A stretch of DNA of 64,000 bases from Echinococcus granulosus (Eukaryota > Platyhelminthes > Cestoda > Cyclophyllidea > Taeniidae), in assembly GCF_000524195.1 (NCBI RefSeq), contig NW_020170393.1, positions 186,001 through 250,000 of the forward strand, in the 5' to 3' direction. The translations under genes were made by a program, and so were the position numbers. Below the pieces are notes generated by a model that saw nothing but the letters and a program-made list of their open reading frames with translations, did not search any database and was not told where the DNA came from. Below, piece after piece: positions 13,922-26,300 of the stretch (the stretch's first letter is position 1; the number at the start of each line of letters is the position of its first letter).

Positions 13922-16520
13922 ATGGACCAGTTAATTGCAAGTATTAAGAAGGCAGGAGGTTAGTTTGTCAAATCTTTTGTAAGTATTGTAGATAATGGAC
14001 CCGAGATTGTCGCGATACTTGAGAAACATTCGGATTTTTTGATGAAGAACGTGTCATCCCTCGATCAGCACTTGGCGCGCTATGAAACTGAGCAGTGGAC
14101 ATGTCTTTATGCGGCTGTCATGTAATAAAGTTATTGTTTTTACCTTTAGTCGGGCTAAGCTTATGGCAGCTTCATCCATCGAACCAACTCATTTAATAGA
14201 AGCGCGAACATTCTTCGAGGCCTCGGACTCAAAACGACTGAATCTGGTTAAGCCTATAGGTATTCTGTTTCTTTTTGTGCGCAACCGTTCATGTAGTACG
14301 TGCGATTGGCAGAATTCTAACAAAGAAGCTGATAGCCCAGTCTATTGCGATATCCGGGATTCCTGTCTTAATTGCTGCCATTAAACGAATACAAGACACC
14401 GCAAATCACTTGACCTGCCTGCACGTGAACCTTTGCCAAGTATATGACTTCTAATTCTTGTTTTTCAATAGCTTGCACTTTCTGCAAAATTCTTCAATCC
14501 CCTTCTTCCGTTTTTGAACGCAGATCTGCTCGATGTAGATAATGATGTGCGTTGTCTTTGTTTCGTAACTGGTTTATTCTAGAGGAAAGCATATTGCATC
14601 AAAGATGCCATTTTGTATTTTTATTATGGCGGTATGATATATGCAGCTTTAAAAATGTGGGATCGAAGTTTCAAATTCTTCACCATGGTAGCATTTTTTA
14701 TGACCATATTTACTACTTCTAGGCCTGTTCGATACCGACGCCGTCTTGCTCCTCATTACTGTTAGCAGCTGCAAAAAAGCTTATCATTATTTCTCTTATT
14801 CATAAAGGAGAGGTATGTACTTCAGTGTATTAAGCTTCTTTCTCCACTATCAAACTGAATTTGGGCTAGTAAGGTATTGAGTATTACATATTATTAGTCA
14901 TCGTCAAATTTTTTCCTTTTGATTTAGTTCAACGCAGCGGAGTTCCCTCTTCTCCGCAGATGGAAAGTACGCGTTAATTTGTGGTCATTTGTGTTTACAG
15001 ACTCCTTTTTAATATTTCCATCTCCGTATGCACTGCAAATCAAGCGTACATTACCTAATTACTATTATGACGCATTTTTAGTATTCTCTTGAGGCGTACA
15101 AAAAGTTGGAAGAAGCCTTTTCGGCATCCAACTCAACCGCTCTTGGCGAAGTCATCGAAAAGAATTCGTCAACCTTTGGCGCGGTAATGAACAGCACAGG
15201 TTTTGTTGTTGTTACCTGCTCTAATGCCCTAGCCCCATGCATTTCTGACGTTTGCAAAGAAACAGGACTGGATGTTGTTTCTGTGCTCCTTACTTATTTA
15301 ACTGCAAGGGATTTGTCATCCCCTTTTCATAGGATCGTAACTACGGCCTCGTCAAACAACTAATTGATTGTCACGTCAAATACAGGATCCACAACTTAAC
15401 CAAGGTACGTGTCCACGAATCTTGTAACCGCACCCATCGTATGATCATTCAGTAAGATCTTTTATGCGGCGAGACCTTCCATTACGTGGTTTACTCACTT
15501 TGTGTAAATCTCATTCAAGCTAATGCTCGTTTTCTAATTACTCACGGATCGTGTAGACATTTAACCATTACTTAATGTCCAAATTCCATATCATTTTTCT
15601 GTCTGAATAAATTTACTGATCAACAATTCGGGATTGAATGTCCATTTACACTGTTTTTCGGTTACTTCGTATTCGCTACATAAACATCTTGACTGGTGTT
15701 TCCGTCGTCTTCTTGTAAATTGGAGTTGTTTTGATAGGAGCTGTCTACCTTGTGTATTTTCCGCTCTCCCTAGATGAAGCATCAGTGTATACAATTAGAT
15801 GTACCGCACCTTTCTAATACTAAAAAAATCTCATTTTTCAGACATTCATTTCGTTGTCGGTGAAGGATTTAGCAGTCCGGGCACGTCTAGATCTTCCCGA
15901 AACTGCCGAAAAGCAACTTCTCGAAATGGTAAATTTGTAACTGGCATTTCAGAGGTCTGTGTCCGGAATAATTTTACTTTTATTCACTAACAATTCCACA
16001 TTCTAGGCTGGTGCAAAGTCAATATTCGTGAAGATCGATCAAAGGAATGGATGTGTTCGTTTTCTTGACAATCCCGAGAGATACGAGTCTCCTGAAGTGT
16101 TGGACTCACTGGTACAAAAGGTGGGTCTGGCTGCGGAATCCTCGTGTTGAATTTTCTCGTAAATTCTTGTGCTACAGAACAATTTTGTGTTAAGATGTGC
16201 CCACCGTTAATTATTAAGCAATTCCTCAAAATGAACTCGTAAATATGTCAAGCTATCATCGACACGAAATTTGTTTTCCGCTTATTCGTTTTAAGAATGC
16301 CTCACATGGCGAAAATGTCCACCTTCTTTTCTGTAGCTGAAGGCTATAATGGATTATGATATGACGTTGAGGCGGATAATATCCGAGGAGGCATCGACTA
16401 CTGCGCTAGGTGAACCAGTAAGTCCGCTTGCCATACTCACCGCATGTTTGATTTTGGGATCGAACATGACCGACCCTTTTTTCTTTTTCACCCCCGCAGG
16501 GGGTGAACTCTTTAGTTTAA
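13922..16520 (+). CDS. COPS3: COP9 signalosome complex subunit 3 (CSN3), 14 exons, 401 aa
   Basis: CSN3 is a PCI-domain scaffold subunit of the COP9 signalosome, which removes NEDD8 from cullin-RING ubiquitin ligases. Exons: 13922-13958, 13992-14121, 14150-14259, 14297-14439, 14472-14546, 14583-14687, 14723-14812, 14928-14966, 15082-15183, 15333-15404, 15842-15928, 16007-16120, 16337-16417, 16500-16520; 1206 nt with agreeing phases. Family landmarks appear in order: the LEKHSDFLMKNVSSLDQHL helix, NHLTCLHVNLCQ, ILYFYYGGMIYAALK, and a C-terminal PCI/winged-helix part with GLVKQLIDCHVKYRIHNLTK, TFISLSVKDLA and CVRFLDNPERYESP. Human CSN3 is 423 aa. The start is the first ATG and gives the expected N-terminal helix. 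The first six introns are 28-37 bases and the later ones 78-437. The last exon codes only six residues. Confidence 0.9.
14122..14149 (+). other. 28-base spliceosomal intron in CSN3
   Basis: The segment starts GTAATA and ends CTTTAG after a T-rich run. Removing it joins codon phase 2 to a one-base remainder and continues the CSN3 reading into RAKLMAASSIEP. Retaining it shifts frame and meets TAA at once. At 28 bases it is at the low extreme for animal introns. Confidence 0.8.
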
Positions 16521-17393
16521 TGGTCAGAATGCGTTTAAAGAACATTGTACAATTTTTTTTTGATTTTATTTTGTATTATCATTTTATCCCAACGCATTTC
16601 TCAGTGAATTAATGAAATGTACAACGCAGAACAATGATTTTAGCTTTAGTGTGTCAAATTGCGACGTCTTGCGATACATCTGCTCGAATCTATAACCGTA
16701 AGCTCACTTCAGTGCTTCACCACATTTGGGTTGTTCATTTTTACTTATTTAAGAACGTTTTCTGCTCTTTATTCCACATTAAAGCTGTGCAGGTTTACCA
16801 TTAGATAACTTGAAAAGTTTAATTTAGTTACTCGTCACATGATTCAGCTATTTGTTCTCATTACTTACCCAAATTCTTTCCCTTAGGGTCAACAATCCTC
16901 AGGCCTTCCTGTGTTGTCCACCCCAGCCTGTAAAAGGAAACACCCGTCGGAGTGATTTTAATAGTTGACTCCCGAAGCCTGTCTCCTGCCCCTCCTACCC
17001 CTTCCCCTCCCGCCTCCATCTGAGTGACCGAAATATCATACATAAATCAGTTTTGCTCTATTTCTAAGAAAAGCACTTTTCCTTATTGTCGCTTTATGCC
17101 GCAAGCCCACCTGTGTTTGGCGAAGGGGAGTTAAGGGGAGGGGAAGGCATTCGAGAATAGCCGTCGCCAGCCGGACAGTTTTAGATGCCGGGCGGTTTTC
17201 CATCGCAGCGAGGCGTAAGATGGCGTGAATTCGAGGCTGTTGCTGGCGTGTGAGCGGAGCTTTTGGCAGGAAAGCGGGTCGAGGAATCGATTGTTGCCAT
17301 GGTCACGTGCTCGTGCGGGGGATCAATACGGGCGCATTTCAAAGTGCCGCGGGTTGGAGTGCTTGCTGTGATTTCGGGTCATCTGCAGTACAA
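16521..17393. other. Intergenic DNA; CSN3 3' end and dynein upstream region
   Basis: No gene seen. No AATAAA follows the CSN3 stop closely; an ATTAAA variant is near 16779. Composition turns G-rich and then GC-rich from about 17100 to 17390, just before the proposed dynein start codon, which fits a promoter or 5' leader. That reading is inference from composition only. Confidence 0.35.
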
Positions 17394-20300
17394 ATGCTAA
17401 CGGATGAGGAGATAAAGCAAAAACAGGCGAGTCTTATGAGAATAGGTTTCATAATATTTATTCACCATAGAAGATTGTGGCTACGACTGGCTAAGTTAAA
17501 CATTAAGGCAGACTTTCTCCGTTTTCTTTTCAAAAATGCCGTATTACCTCTATAGTCTCGATAATCTCACCTTTATTCCAGGGCAGCTTTGTGGTGTTCG
17601 CCTTTACAATGGTGGTAGCACACCTTCATGCAGAACAGGCAGTAAAATCACTTGTTGAGTATCTATCAGTATAAGGTCGGTTATGCATCTGGTCATTTTA
17701 ATACCAAAAATTGGCTGTGGATTTTATCACCATTCTCGTAGAAGTGATGCAACTTATTCACACGAGTCTTTTAAATCCTCAGTAAATCTGCTCTTTTAAA
17801 TCTAAGCAAGTGTTTCACACACATGAACTCATTCCTTGTGCGTGGGCACAGAGCCTTCTTAACCGTCTGTTAGAGATGATTTACTACAACGAAAGCTTGG
17901 ACTGTAGTTTGTTGAATTAACTTTGTCGGTCCCTTCTTGAGGTGCACGTTACTGATGTATTGCAATTATTTCGGAGGTAATGACAGACAAGCAATTTGTA
18001 CCCCCTAATAACTCATGAGACACTTACCTCTGAGCCAATCATTCGTTAGAGGAACAGAAAGTTTGCACAGCTCAATGTACCTATTTTCAAGGGTAAGGGG
18101 TCAGCATAATCACTCAAGGGGAATACACATGCATTGAAACTAACATATTCGCAGGAGAGGATCCGGGGAGCGCGAGAGAATCGGCGCGCCCTGATTGACG
18201 ACCGTCACTTGAACATTCTCATGCGCCTAGAAAGGGCGTTTGGCGTTGAAACACAGACGGCCTCCGAGTGGCTTCTGGATTTCGGCCAACTTGAGGCTTT
18301 GAACATTTTCTTCGAGGCTAACGGCGCCAAGGTTCTCATGGTCACCTATGCCGACCAAAACTTTAACGTGCACAGCACTGCTAGTAAGTAAAGCTTCTCG
18401 GTCTTGCCAGAATGCTTTCAAACACCTTTAGTATTCTTCCGCAATGCTTCCAGTTGCATAACTTCCTGAAGTTTATCATAAAAACCTGATTAGTAAATTG
18501 AAAAGCCGACTAAATAAATTTGATATACCCAATAAAAATTTTGGCTTATGTAACTCCTCATTTATTTCGGGGAGTTGATATTTTCCCATAATGAGTAAGG
18601 GGGCTATGTGTTTACCTGTGCACTACCCATACGACAGGCAATAGTATTCAAGCGTTTTAAAATTATGATAAACTATGTTAATTTAAAACCGACAAGGAGA
18701 TTATATCTTGAGGGTAGGAATCCTAAAGCAGGGTCTCACCTTGATACCTACACCTTTAATCGCTCCGCTACAAGGAGAAAGGCCAGTAACTCTCGCTGGA
18801 TTAATGCATGTCTATGGAAGATTGTATTCAGTTCGTAACTATTTTGTCTTCTTCCCCGCAGAGGAAGCTTTCAAGATTCAGAAAAAAAATCTTCGTGGGA
18901 CCAAAAGATACTTCTTTCATAATGGCCAACTTCCACTAAAAACGGAGACTTACGTATTCTTGCGCGTCTTCTTTGACGGTGCACTGACTACCAGCAACCT
19001 TAATGCGGCAAGTCTTCGTCACTACGATTGACTCTCGAATGTGTTTGCAATTGCAATGTGCCCATCTATCTCTATTATCTTGCTCTTGACTGCCGAGACT
19101 CTCCACAGGGTTCACTTGACCGGTATTTACCGACTCAAAGTTCCAGACACCTAATTTAAGGAACAACCATTTGTCAAATTCCAAAAAGGACTAAACTTGT
19201 ATACTGCCCCATATTGAAGTGATTCTAGGCCAAATATTTGTCCTGCCACACTATCAGTTAGCTCTCACTAAGATTCTAAAATAATACTTTTATATCTTTG
19301 ATAATATTGGAGTAGGAATGACTAATTTCGGGGAAACATCGGCCTGTAACCCTTTCTGTCAAGCAATCCATAAAATTCACTGTGATGAAAAACCACTTCC
19401 CTTATCTAGGAGACATTTACTTGCAAGCTTGATCCAGCAGCTGGATTTGTGATACCAATGTTCGATTACCTGAGAAATTTTATCCTCCCTGGAGTTCAAG
19501 TGCAGGCGGCCAACATGCATCAACTCACGCCACGACAGCACGACGACTACTGCGACTACCTTGCCAACTATATCAACAGCCTTGAAAGTAGGCACACCTG
19601 TCTAAACATGTCTGTCCATCCATTGGCCAGTCATTTAAGCCATTGATTCTACATTCCTTAAGCTGTCATCGCCTGCTCACAGGAGCATGTCATCTTGCCG
19701 CCCTACATGCTTCATGAACAGGTCCACTTCAACGATATGGAGGGTCTCATCGCACTCTCAAAGACACCTGAGGGACTGAGCCTTTTGGAGGAGAATGCCA
19801 GTGCTTGGATGAAAAAGATATATGAGGTAAGTTTCTTGCAGAAAAAAGATATACAGGCTTAAATTTTGAACAAATAGACGAATCCGTTTGACGGTCGTGA
19901 TTTTCTTGCACTTCTATTCGGGGTTGGGTCTCGTTTTAGGAGGCGAAGGCAGTGGAGTTGATTCATGTGGAGATAAATCAGACAGGACCCGATGGCGAAT
20001 TTCGATTTTGGAAATGTCAGATGACACGGATGAACTCCCTGGTGCAAGAATTATCTCGACCCGATATCAAAAATGTCATTTCCGTACTCGAGCAAGCCAA
20101 GTCGACCATCATACCCGTGGGTTTTACCCTGAAATTAGATTTGGTTCTGCCCTTCCCTTCGGCTCAAAAAATAACTACACTACATTAACATTTTAGACTT
20201 GGGTGCAGTTGGACAAGAAAGTGAAGTATGCCAACGCTGAGGCTGCAGGGAACGTCAAGTATCTCAGCGCTGTTGAAAAATTGTGTGCTCCACTTGTCGT

Positions 20301-23300
20301 AACGGACATCGTGAGTTATGCTCCTCAAATGTAGTTTAGACTTCTAATATTGTAAAAGATAACAAATTACTTGAATTTGCATTTTAGAAAACAATCATTT
20401 CGTGGATGCCAAATCTTATGAAGTCGCTTAAATTGCTCTTCCAGTGCTCACCATTCTACAATACCTATTCCCACATGACCGTTCTTTTAGTGAAGGTGAC
20501 TTTTTAACGCTATTTTTACTAATATTACTTATTACTGCGCTTAATGAAAGTAACAGTTGTAAACGGGAGAAGATGGTCGTGTCTACTTGCAAAGGGTTTA
20601 TGAATGCATGAATCAGTAGGCAAAGCCTTTCCCTTTCAATAGCATAGCCAGCCATTGGAGGGAATAACTACTTTTGATCGTCAACAGATTACCAACCAGA
20701 TAATCTACATATGCAAGCGTTACCTGACGTACAATGGGACAAAGTCGATATGGGAGCAGGACAACGACGAAATGGTGGCCCGAATGACCGACTGCATTGA
20801 GGTGAACCTGGCCTACCAGACAGCCTACCGAGTGACACGACAGGGGATGATCGACGCCAAAGAAAAGCGTATCTTTAACTTCTCCGAGGTTCAGATATTT
20901 GGCAACATGAACCTTTTCACCCAGCGTCTCGACTATTTGACGCGAGTACTCAAAACGTTGAAGCAGTACTCTGTTCTCCACGAATTCGTTCTTGAAGGTT
21001 CGTAGCAGTTTGACATCGTTACTAGAAAATAAGGCCCCTTTTAGTTTAGTGATAGCATTCGATGAAGATGCCACCTGCATTACGCGAGATGGACAGGGTT
21101 CAGCCTAATTTTAAAATCTATCAAAGCAGTCAATGTAGAGAAGGGAAAAGGAGTTATTTAAAATGCATAGCAGTGACTGAGACTGATATTTTGATAATAG
21201 CTTATTGCACAGCCCCAAATAAGGATATGTAATGTAATTACTTATTGGTGAGAATCATCAACGGTTGGTCTGCTAAAACTCGCGACTATCAACAAGTATA
21301 CTTGTTCCAGCGAACACCGATTATTGAATTTAGGGATTGAGAAAGATGGAAAGGTGGAAATAAGAAGATGCTGAAGTATTTTTCAAAGCACTCAGATTGG
21401 GAAGTACCGATGAAAGAATTCAATCCAAGTCTAGTTTAAATTTTACTTAACCAGTTTTAAATTGCCAGAACTTGTACAAAGATTTCACTGTGGTATATCG
21501 TTCTTTTGACAGGCAAAGAACCGATGATAGCTAAATTCGATCGCCTTAAGTCGATGATCGCATCAAGGCCCTACGACTACCTTGATCACAGAAATTCAAT
21601 GTTCGAAGCTGATTACGACGAATTCAAAGAACGAATTTCTGAAATTCATGTAAACCTCTCACCGCAATGTTTATCGTTTATAAACATAAAGTAACACGAC
21701 CCTTCACCTTTGCTCTTTCCATAGGATATGTTGCTGAGCACTATTAGTGCTAACTTCACCAAACCAAGCAGCTTAATGAATGCAGTCAGGCTTCAGGAGC
21801 GTCTAGAGACTATCAACATACCTGGACTGGAGCACGGTACTCGATATCGCCAGTTGTGTGACAGATTGATGCAGGAGATCAACAATATTATGGACCAATT
21901 CCAGACAAACTTCGCATCACCTCCCCTGGGGCGCAATATGCCTCCCTTCGGAGGTCGAATCGCGTGGGCGAGAAACTTCTACAGACGACTCGAGGAGCCC
22001 ATGAATGCTATCTGCACAAAGGCACCCAAAGCCCTTATCTCACCAGATGGTCAAGATCTCGTCTCGGCATACAACGAAGTCACAGGGAAGATCGTCGGAT
22101 ATGAGATCGCCGTCTATCAAACGTGGACTAAACTCGTAAGATTACCCCTCCTTCCTCCTTTTGCTTGCCAAATGTGTGAGTTAACCTAAAAATCTCGAGA
22201 CTTATAATAGCAATTTGATAAAAGAATCTAAATCCACCGACTTTAATACAACTTCTTCTTTGGGATCGATGGTTAGTTCCCATGCCAGCTCAGATTCCAT
22301 TTCCCTTTTGATTTGTTTACTAAAACACATTCTGCACATCGGATACAAAGTGCAGTTATTTGCTTCTTTACATGGTCATCGGCCTTGGAGTAGAACCGGA
22401 ATAATTTTAGCACTGCGAATGAATTAATCCTGCCCATTGGAGAGACTTTGAACCCTATCTTTTAGATTCTCAAAAAACTGAATGGTCTCTCGGCATCACT
22501 CATTGTATACAGTCATCAGCCTGCACCATTTGGCAGACCATTTGTAAATCTGGACCCAGACATTATTGGTCTTCTTCGTGAGATATTTGTAATGGACAAA
22601 CTTCAATGTCCAATCCCTTCATTTGCTAAGGAGACCCTTCTTAAGGCCAAATACATCAAATACCACTATGAACAACTTAAGGTAAGTTGTTATCAGTAAG
22701 ACAGTGAGACGTTTTTAGTACATGTGCGGCAGATACGTTCAAATCACTAGCTCAGTTCCTGAGAAATATCACGTCTTGGTCATACCTTCCATGATGAGGG
22801 TCAACCGGGCGCTTGAACCTGGAATGCACCTGCACAATTGGAACAGCATTACGACTATGAACTACGTAAACGTAAGTACTGAGAATACACAGATGGTGCA
22901 AATCACCAAACCAGAGTATTTCTTTGAGATTAGAGACCAAAATTTGCCAAAATATGGTTAAATTTGCACTATATTAATGCCAAATATTGTCTTAATTGAC
23001 GCTTTTTAATGGTGTGTTATTAAAAGTTGCAAAATCAACACACAGACCATGATATGGCTGTGCATCCTTTCAGAATGTTCTGAGCACCCTGACGGAATTT
23101 GAGCGGCTGTTGAAGCAAATCGACGACATCTCCGTCAACCGAATCGACTTCGTGTTGTCAGAGCTAAGTCAGACGACGATACTCTCATTGCCAGGTCCAG
23201 ATGATCCAGCCTTGGAGATATTTGATCTCGTACGCCTTGCCAAGGGTCAGATCCTTGCGGCTGCGGACACTATGAATGCTCTCACTATCACTGTGCTCAA

Positions 23301-26300
23301 GGCCACTGTTGAGATGCTAAACATTCTCCTGGAAGACTACGACAAGTTTGTAGATGAGAACAACCTTGAAAAGATTATTGCCGACGAAGTCCAAATCCGT
23401 TATGCACATATGGAAAACCAGGAGCCCAATGGAGGTAAGTTTTCGAAAAGGTCATATACTCCCAAAAGGTTCTTTGTGTTATTATAAACGCAACAGAAAT
23501 TAATCGTGGTTTATCTAGAGAGTATCGTGAGATCATTCGCTACGATTTGTTGATTGACAGAATAACATAAGATAAAAACCTTCAAAATTCCATTCAAAAT
23601 CTACTAGAATACGAGGAGCAGACATGGCATGCGTGTGCAAAAGCCAAATTGATTGTTTTTTATAGGAGGTCCGAATCGAACAAAAGCAGCGAACTCAGAG
23701 GCAGCTACATCTGGCAAAGCCGCAGTGGTGACGAAGGGCAATAACGGGGGAGTAGAGTCGCAAACTGCGACGCAGACGAAGGAGGATCTTAAACTGCCAC
23801 CAGAGGTGCACGCCTCCCTAAAAACCGCGGTGCAAGTGGCCCTTGCAGCGGACGACATGATGATGAACCTTGGCACCCGTGCTACCGAGGCCGTTTGTCA
23901 GTCGGTGCGCACTGCCCTAGACTCCATTTGGAGCCGTCTTGCGGTCAAGGAGGCTGCTGGGATTCTCAAGGACATTCCCGCGGGAATGAAAGTCAAAGCA
24001 GGTAGAAGATTCAAATTCAATGATAGATCTTGGAAGCGCTGTCAATAATTTTTTATACTGACATGGACCACTTGGGTTTGTTTTGAGATAGAAGGAAAGA
24101 GGGCGTTGTTAAGTCGTTCAGGCCTCTAACCTGATTGTATTGTGCACTGCTAGAGAGTACACGGCCACAGCCGCTGGTGCGGTGCTACGCGCGATTGGTG
24201 GGCACCCAGGTGGACATTTGGCCGCGACCAGCGGAGATCCAGGCGGCGCTGCGCAGTATTGTGGGCGGCATCGAGGGCAGTTGCAAAGGCGTTCTGGCAT
24301 GGGGCATGGACGGACGCAAGCGTGAAATCAATGAGAAAGTCCTCACCGCGGGCCCATTTGACAACGAGCTAGCTCATGATGGCACCTCCGTCACTGCGGG
24401 TAGCAACTCCCAAACCTGTAAATCTCATTTCATGTATGCTTGCCGCCGGCGCTTTGTCATCTTTGCCACCTATCGCTTGACTGTGCTGTAATATCGTCTA
24501 AATTGCCTTTTGTAGCTAGGGTAAATTCACCAAATTTGTTTTAGGTTCATAGTTGAACACCTAGACCTTAATAATGCCTCCATGGTAAAAAAGAAAGATA
24601 TAAGTCAAGTCTGTAGTATTTTTCCAAATTGAAACCGATATTATTGTAAAATGTTTTGATAAAATCCAAACACTTCGAATGTCCAACTCTTAACGATCTT
24701 ATTTTTGGGGAATGAAATATGTAACGAAGAGGCTCACGGCAACACACAAATTCAGCGATTCTTTTGATAGTCTTCAGCACTGAATACAGGTAGATAACTA
24801 AATATGAGAAAGCGACTTGTTGATAAAGAAGCCACTTTCAAAAAGATTAGAATTTGTACCTAAGATGTTCATTGATGAACTCAATTTTTATTGGGACACC
24901 GAATTTTGGCGGCTTCACCGCAGAACTCCTACATTTCAAAATATCCCTTCAAACAGTTTGAGGGTGATTGATGATTCGCCTTTAAGTCCCTTTGAAGAGC
25001 TGGAGTTGATCCTAAAGACACATAAGATCTAGGTGATAATCACCCCTTCATGTTTTTATTCTCATTTGCATACCTACTTTATAATAGCACATTTAAATAA
25101 TCCAGTCAGTTTGAAAATTGTATATCAGACAAAAGTATTTAAGGCAGTTCACAAAAACAAGGCTATTCTCTTACCAGTACATTCGATTTTAAATACACTC
25201 AGGTAATAATACTAAAGAAAGAAATCACCTTTAAGATGAAAAATTTACTAAACAAATTTCATTAACTGTTGCAAATACCCTGTTCATGCACATTTGAAGG
25301 GCCAACTGCCTGATGCGCTAATCCTTTTTTTCCCATGACAGAACGAGGCTGTTTTTGTGGACTAATGACAGGTGATATAATACATTCTCAAGTAAATTTA
25401 TATTTGCATAAAATGACCATCCCCCTTATTTAAATCGAATATAAAGAAGACGATTGATACCTATGAAATATGTTTACCTGTTTTTCAGCAGCGGCAGATG
25501 AGAAGCATGTAAGCATGTTTGTGCCGAGCTCCAACAGCAGCACGCACACTGAAGCCGGGGAGACGGAGAACTCATTATCGCCGCCTGGACCACCAGGCCC
25601 CTCGGCGTCGACGTGGGGTGCTGAGGTGGAGGGAGGCTCAAATGCCGATACCCAGGGCCTCCCAGGCTCTGGCGGGGGTACCAACTCCGACAGCAACTCG
25701 GTAAGCCATTTCCTTATTCGTCATCCCCTTTGCTTCAAAAGGGCACGTTTCGTAAGTGCCAATGTAAAATAGTAAATCTGATTATAACGTTTTCGATGGT
25801 TGTCAATGCAGAGCCCTAATTGTGCAGCTATTTATGGTATTTTAAATCTCAAAAAAGTCATTGAATATAAAATTTATAGCTTGTCTAATCATTTAAAATG
25901 ATTACAAATCATTGGATGGAAATGGAACAAACATCTTTTATATTAGAGAAAGATGCGGGGTTCGAGAAACACGTTATTCGCCAAACAAATTACAGGAAGT
26001 GAGTTTATTGAAGCAGCGTTGTTACTATTGACATTACATGGACGAAGGCACTCATTTATACTCTCTTTGAGTTTAGTGTTGGAAACTGACATAACCCTTC
26101 GCTTTAACACATACAAGGAGGTTCATGGCGATAGAGAGATCTATCGCCTACGCAACTTCATCTCCTCTGGCTTGCAGCAAATGAAAAAGATTGTTTTCCA
26201 AAATGACGGTAAGTGAAGCTAAACACAGGACTTCAATGCTACATATTTAGAATTAAAAATATTGTCTCAAGAATGTATTTGACTAGATTTTGCCAAGGCA

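Noticed and set aside
14632..14637. Possible splice donor GTATGA in CSN3
   Set aside because: Reading straight through gives GGMIYAALKMWDRSF, which matches the family (GGMIYTGLKNFERAL), so the exon continues to 14687.
17250..17555. 101-codon open frame upstream of the dynein
   Set aside because: It reads a different frame across the proposed dynein start and has no family resemblance. The Cys-rich composition looks like chance in GC-rich DNA.
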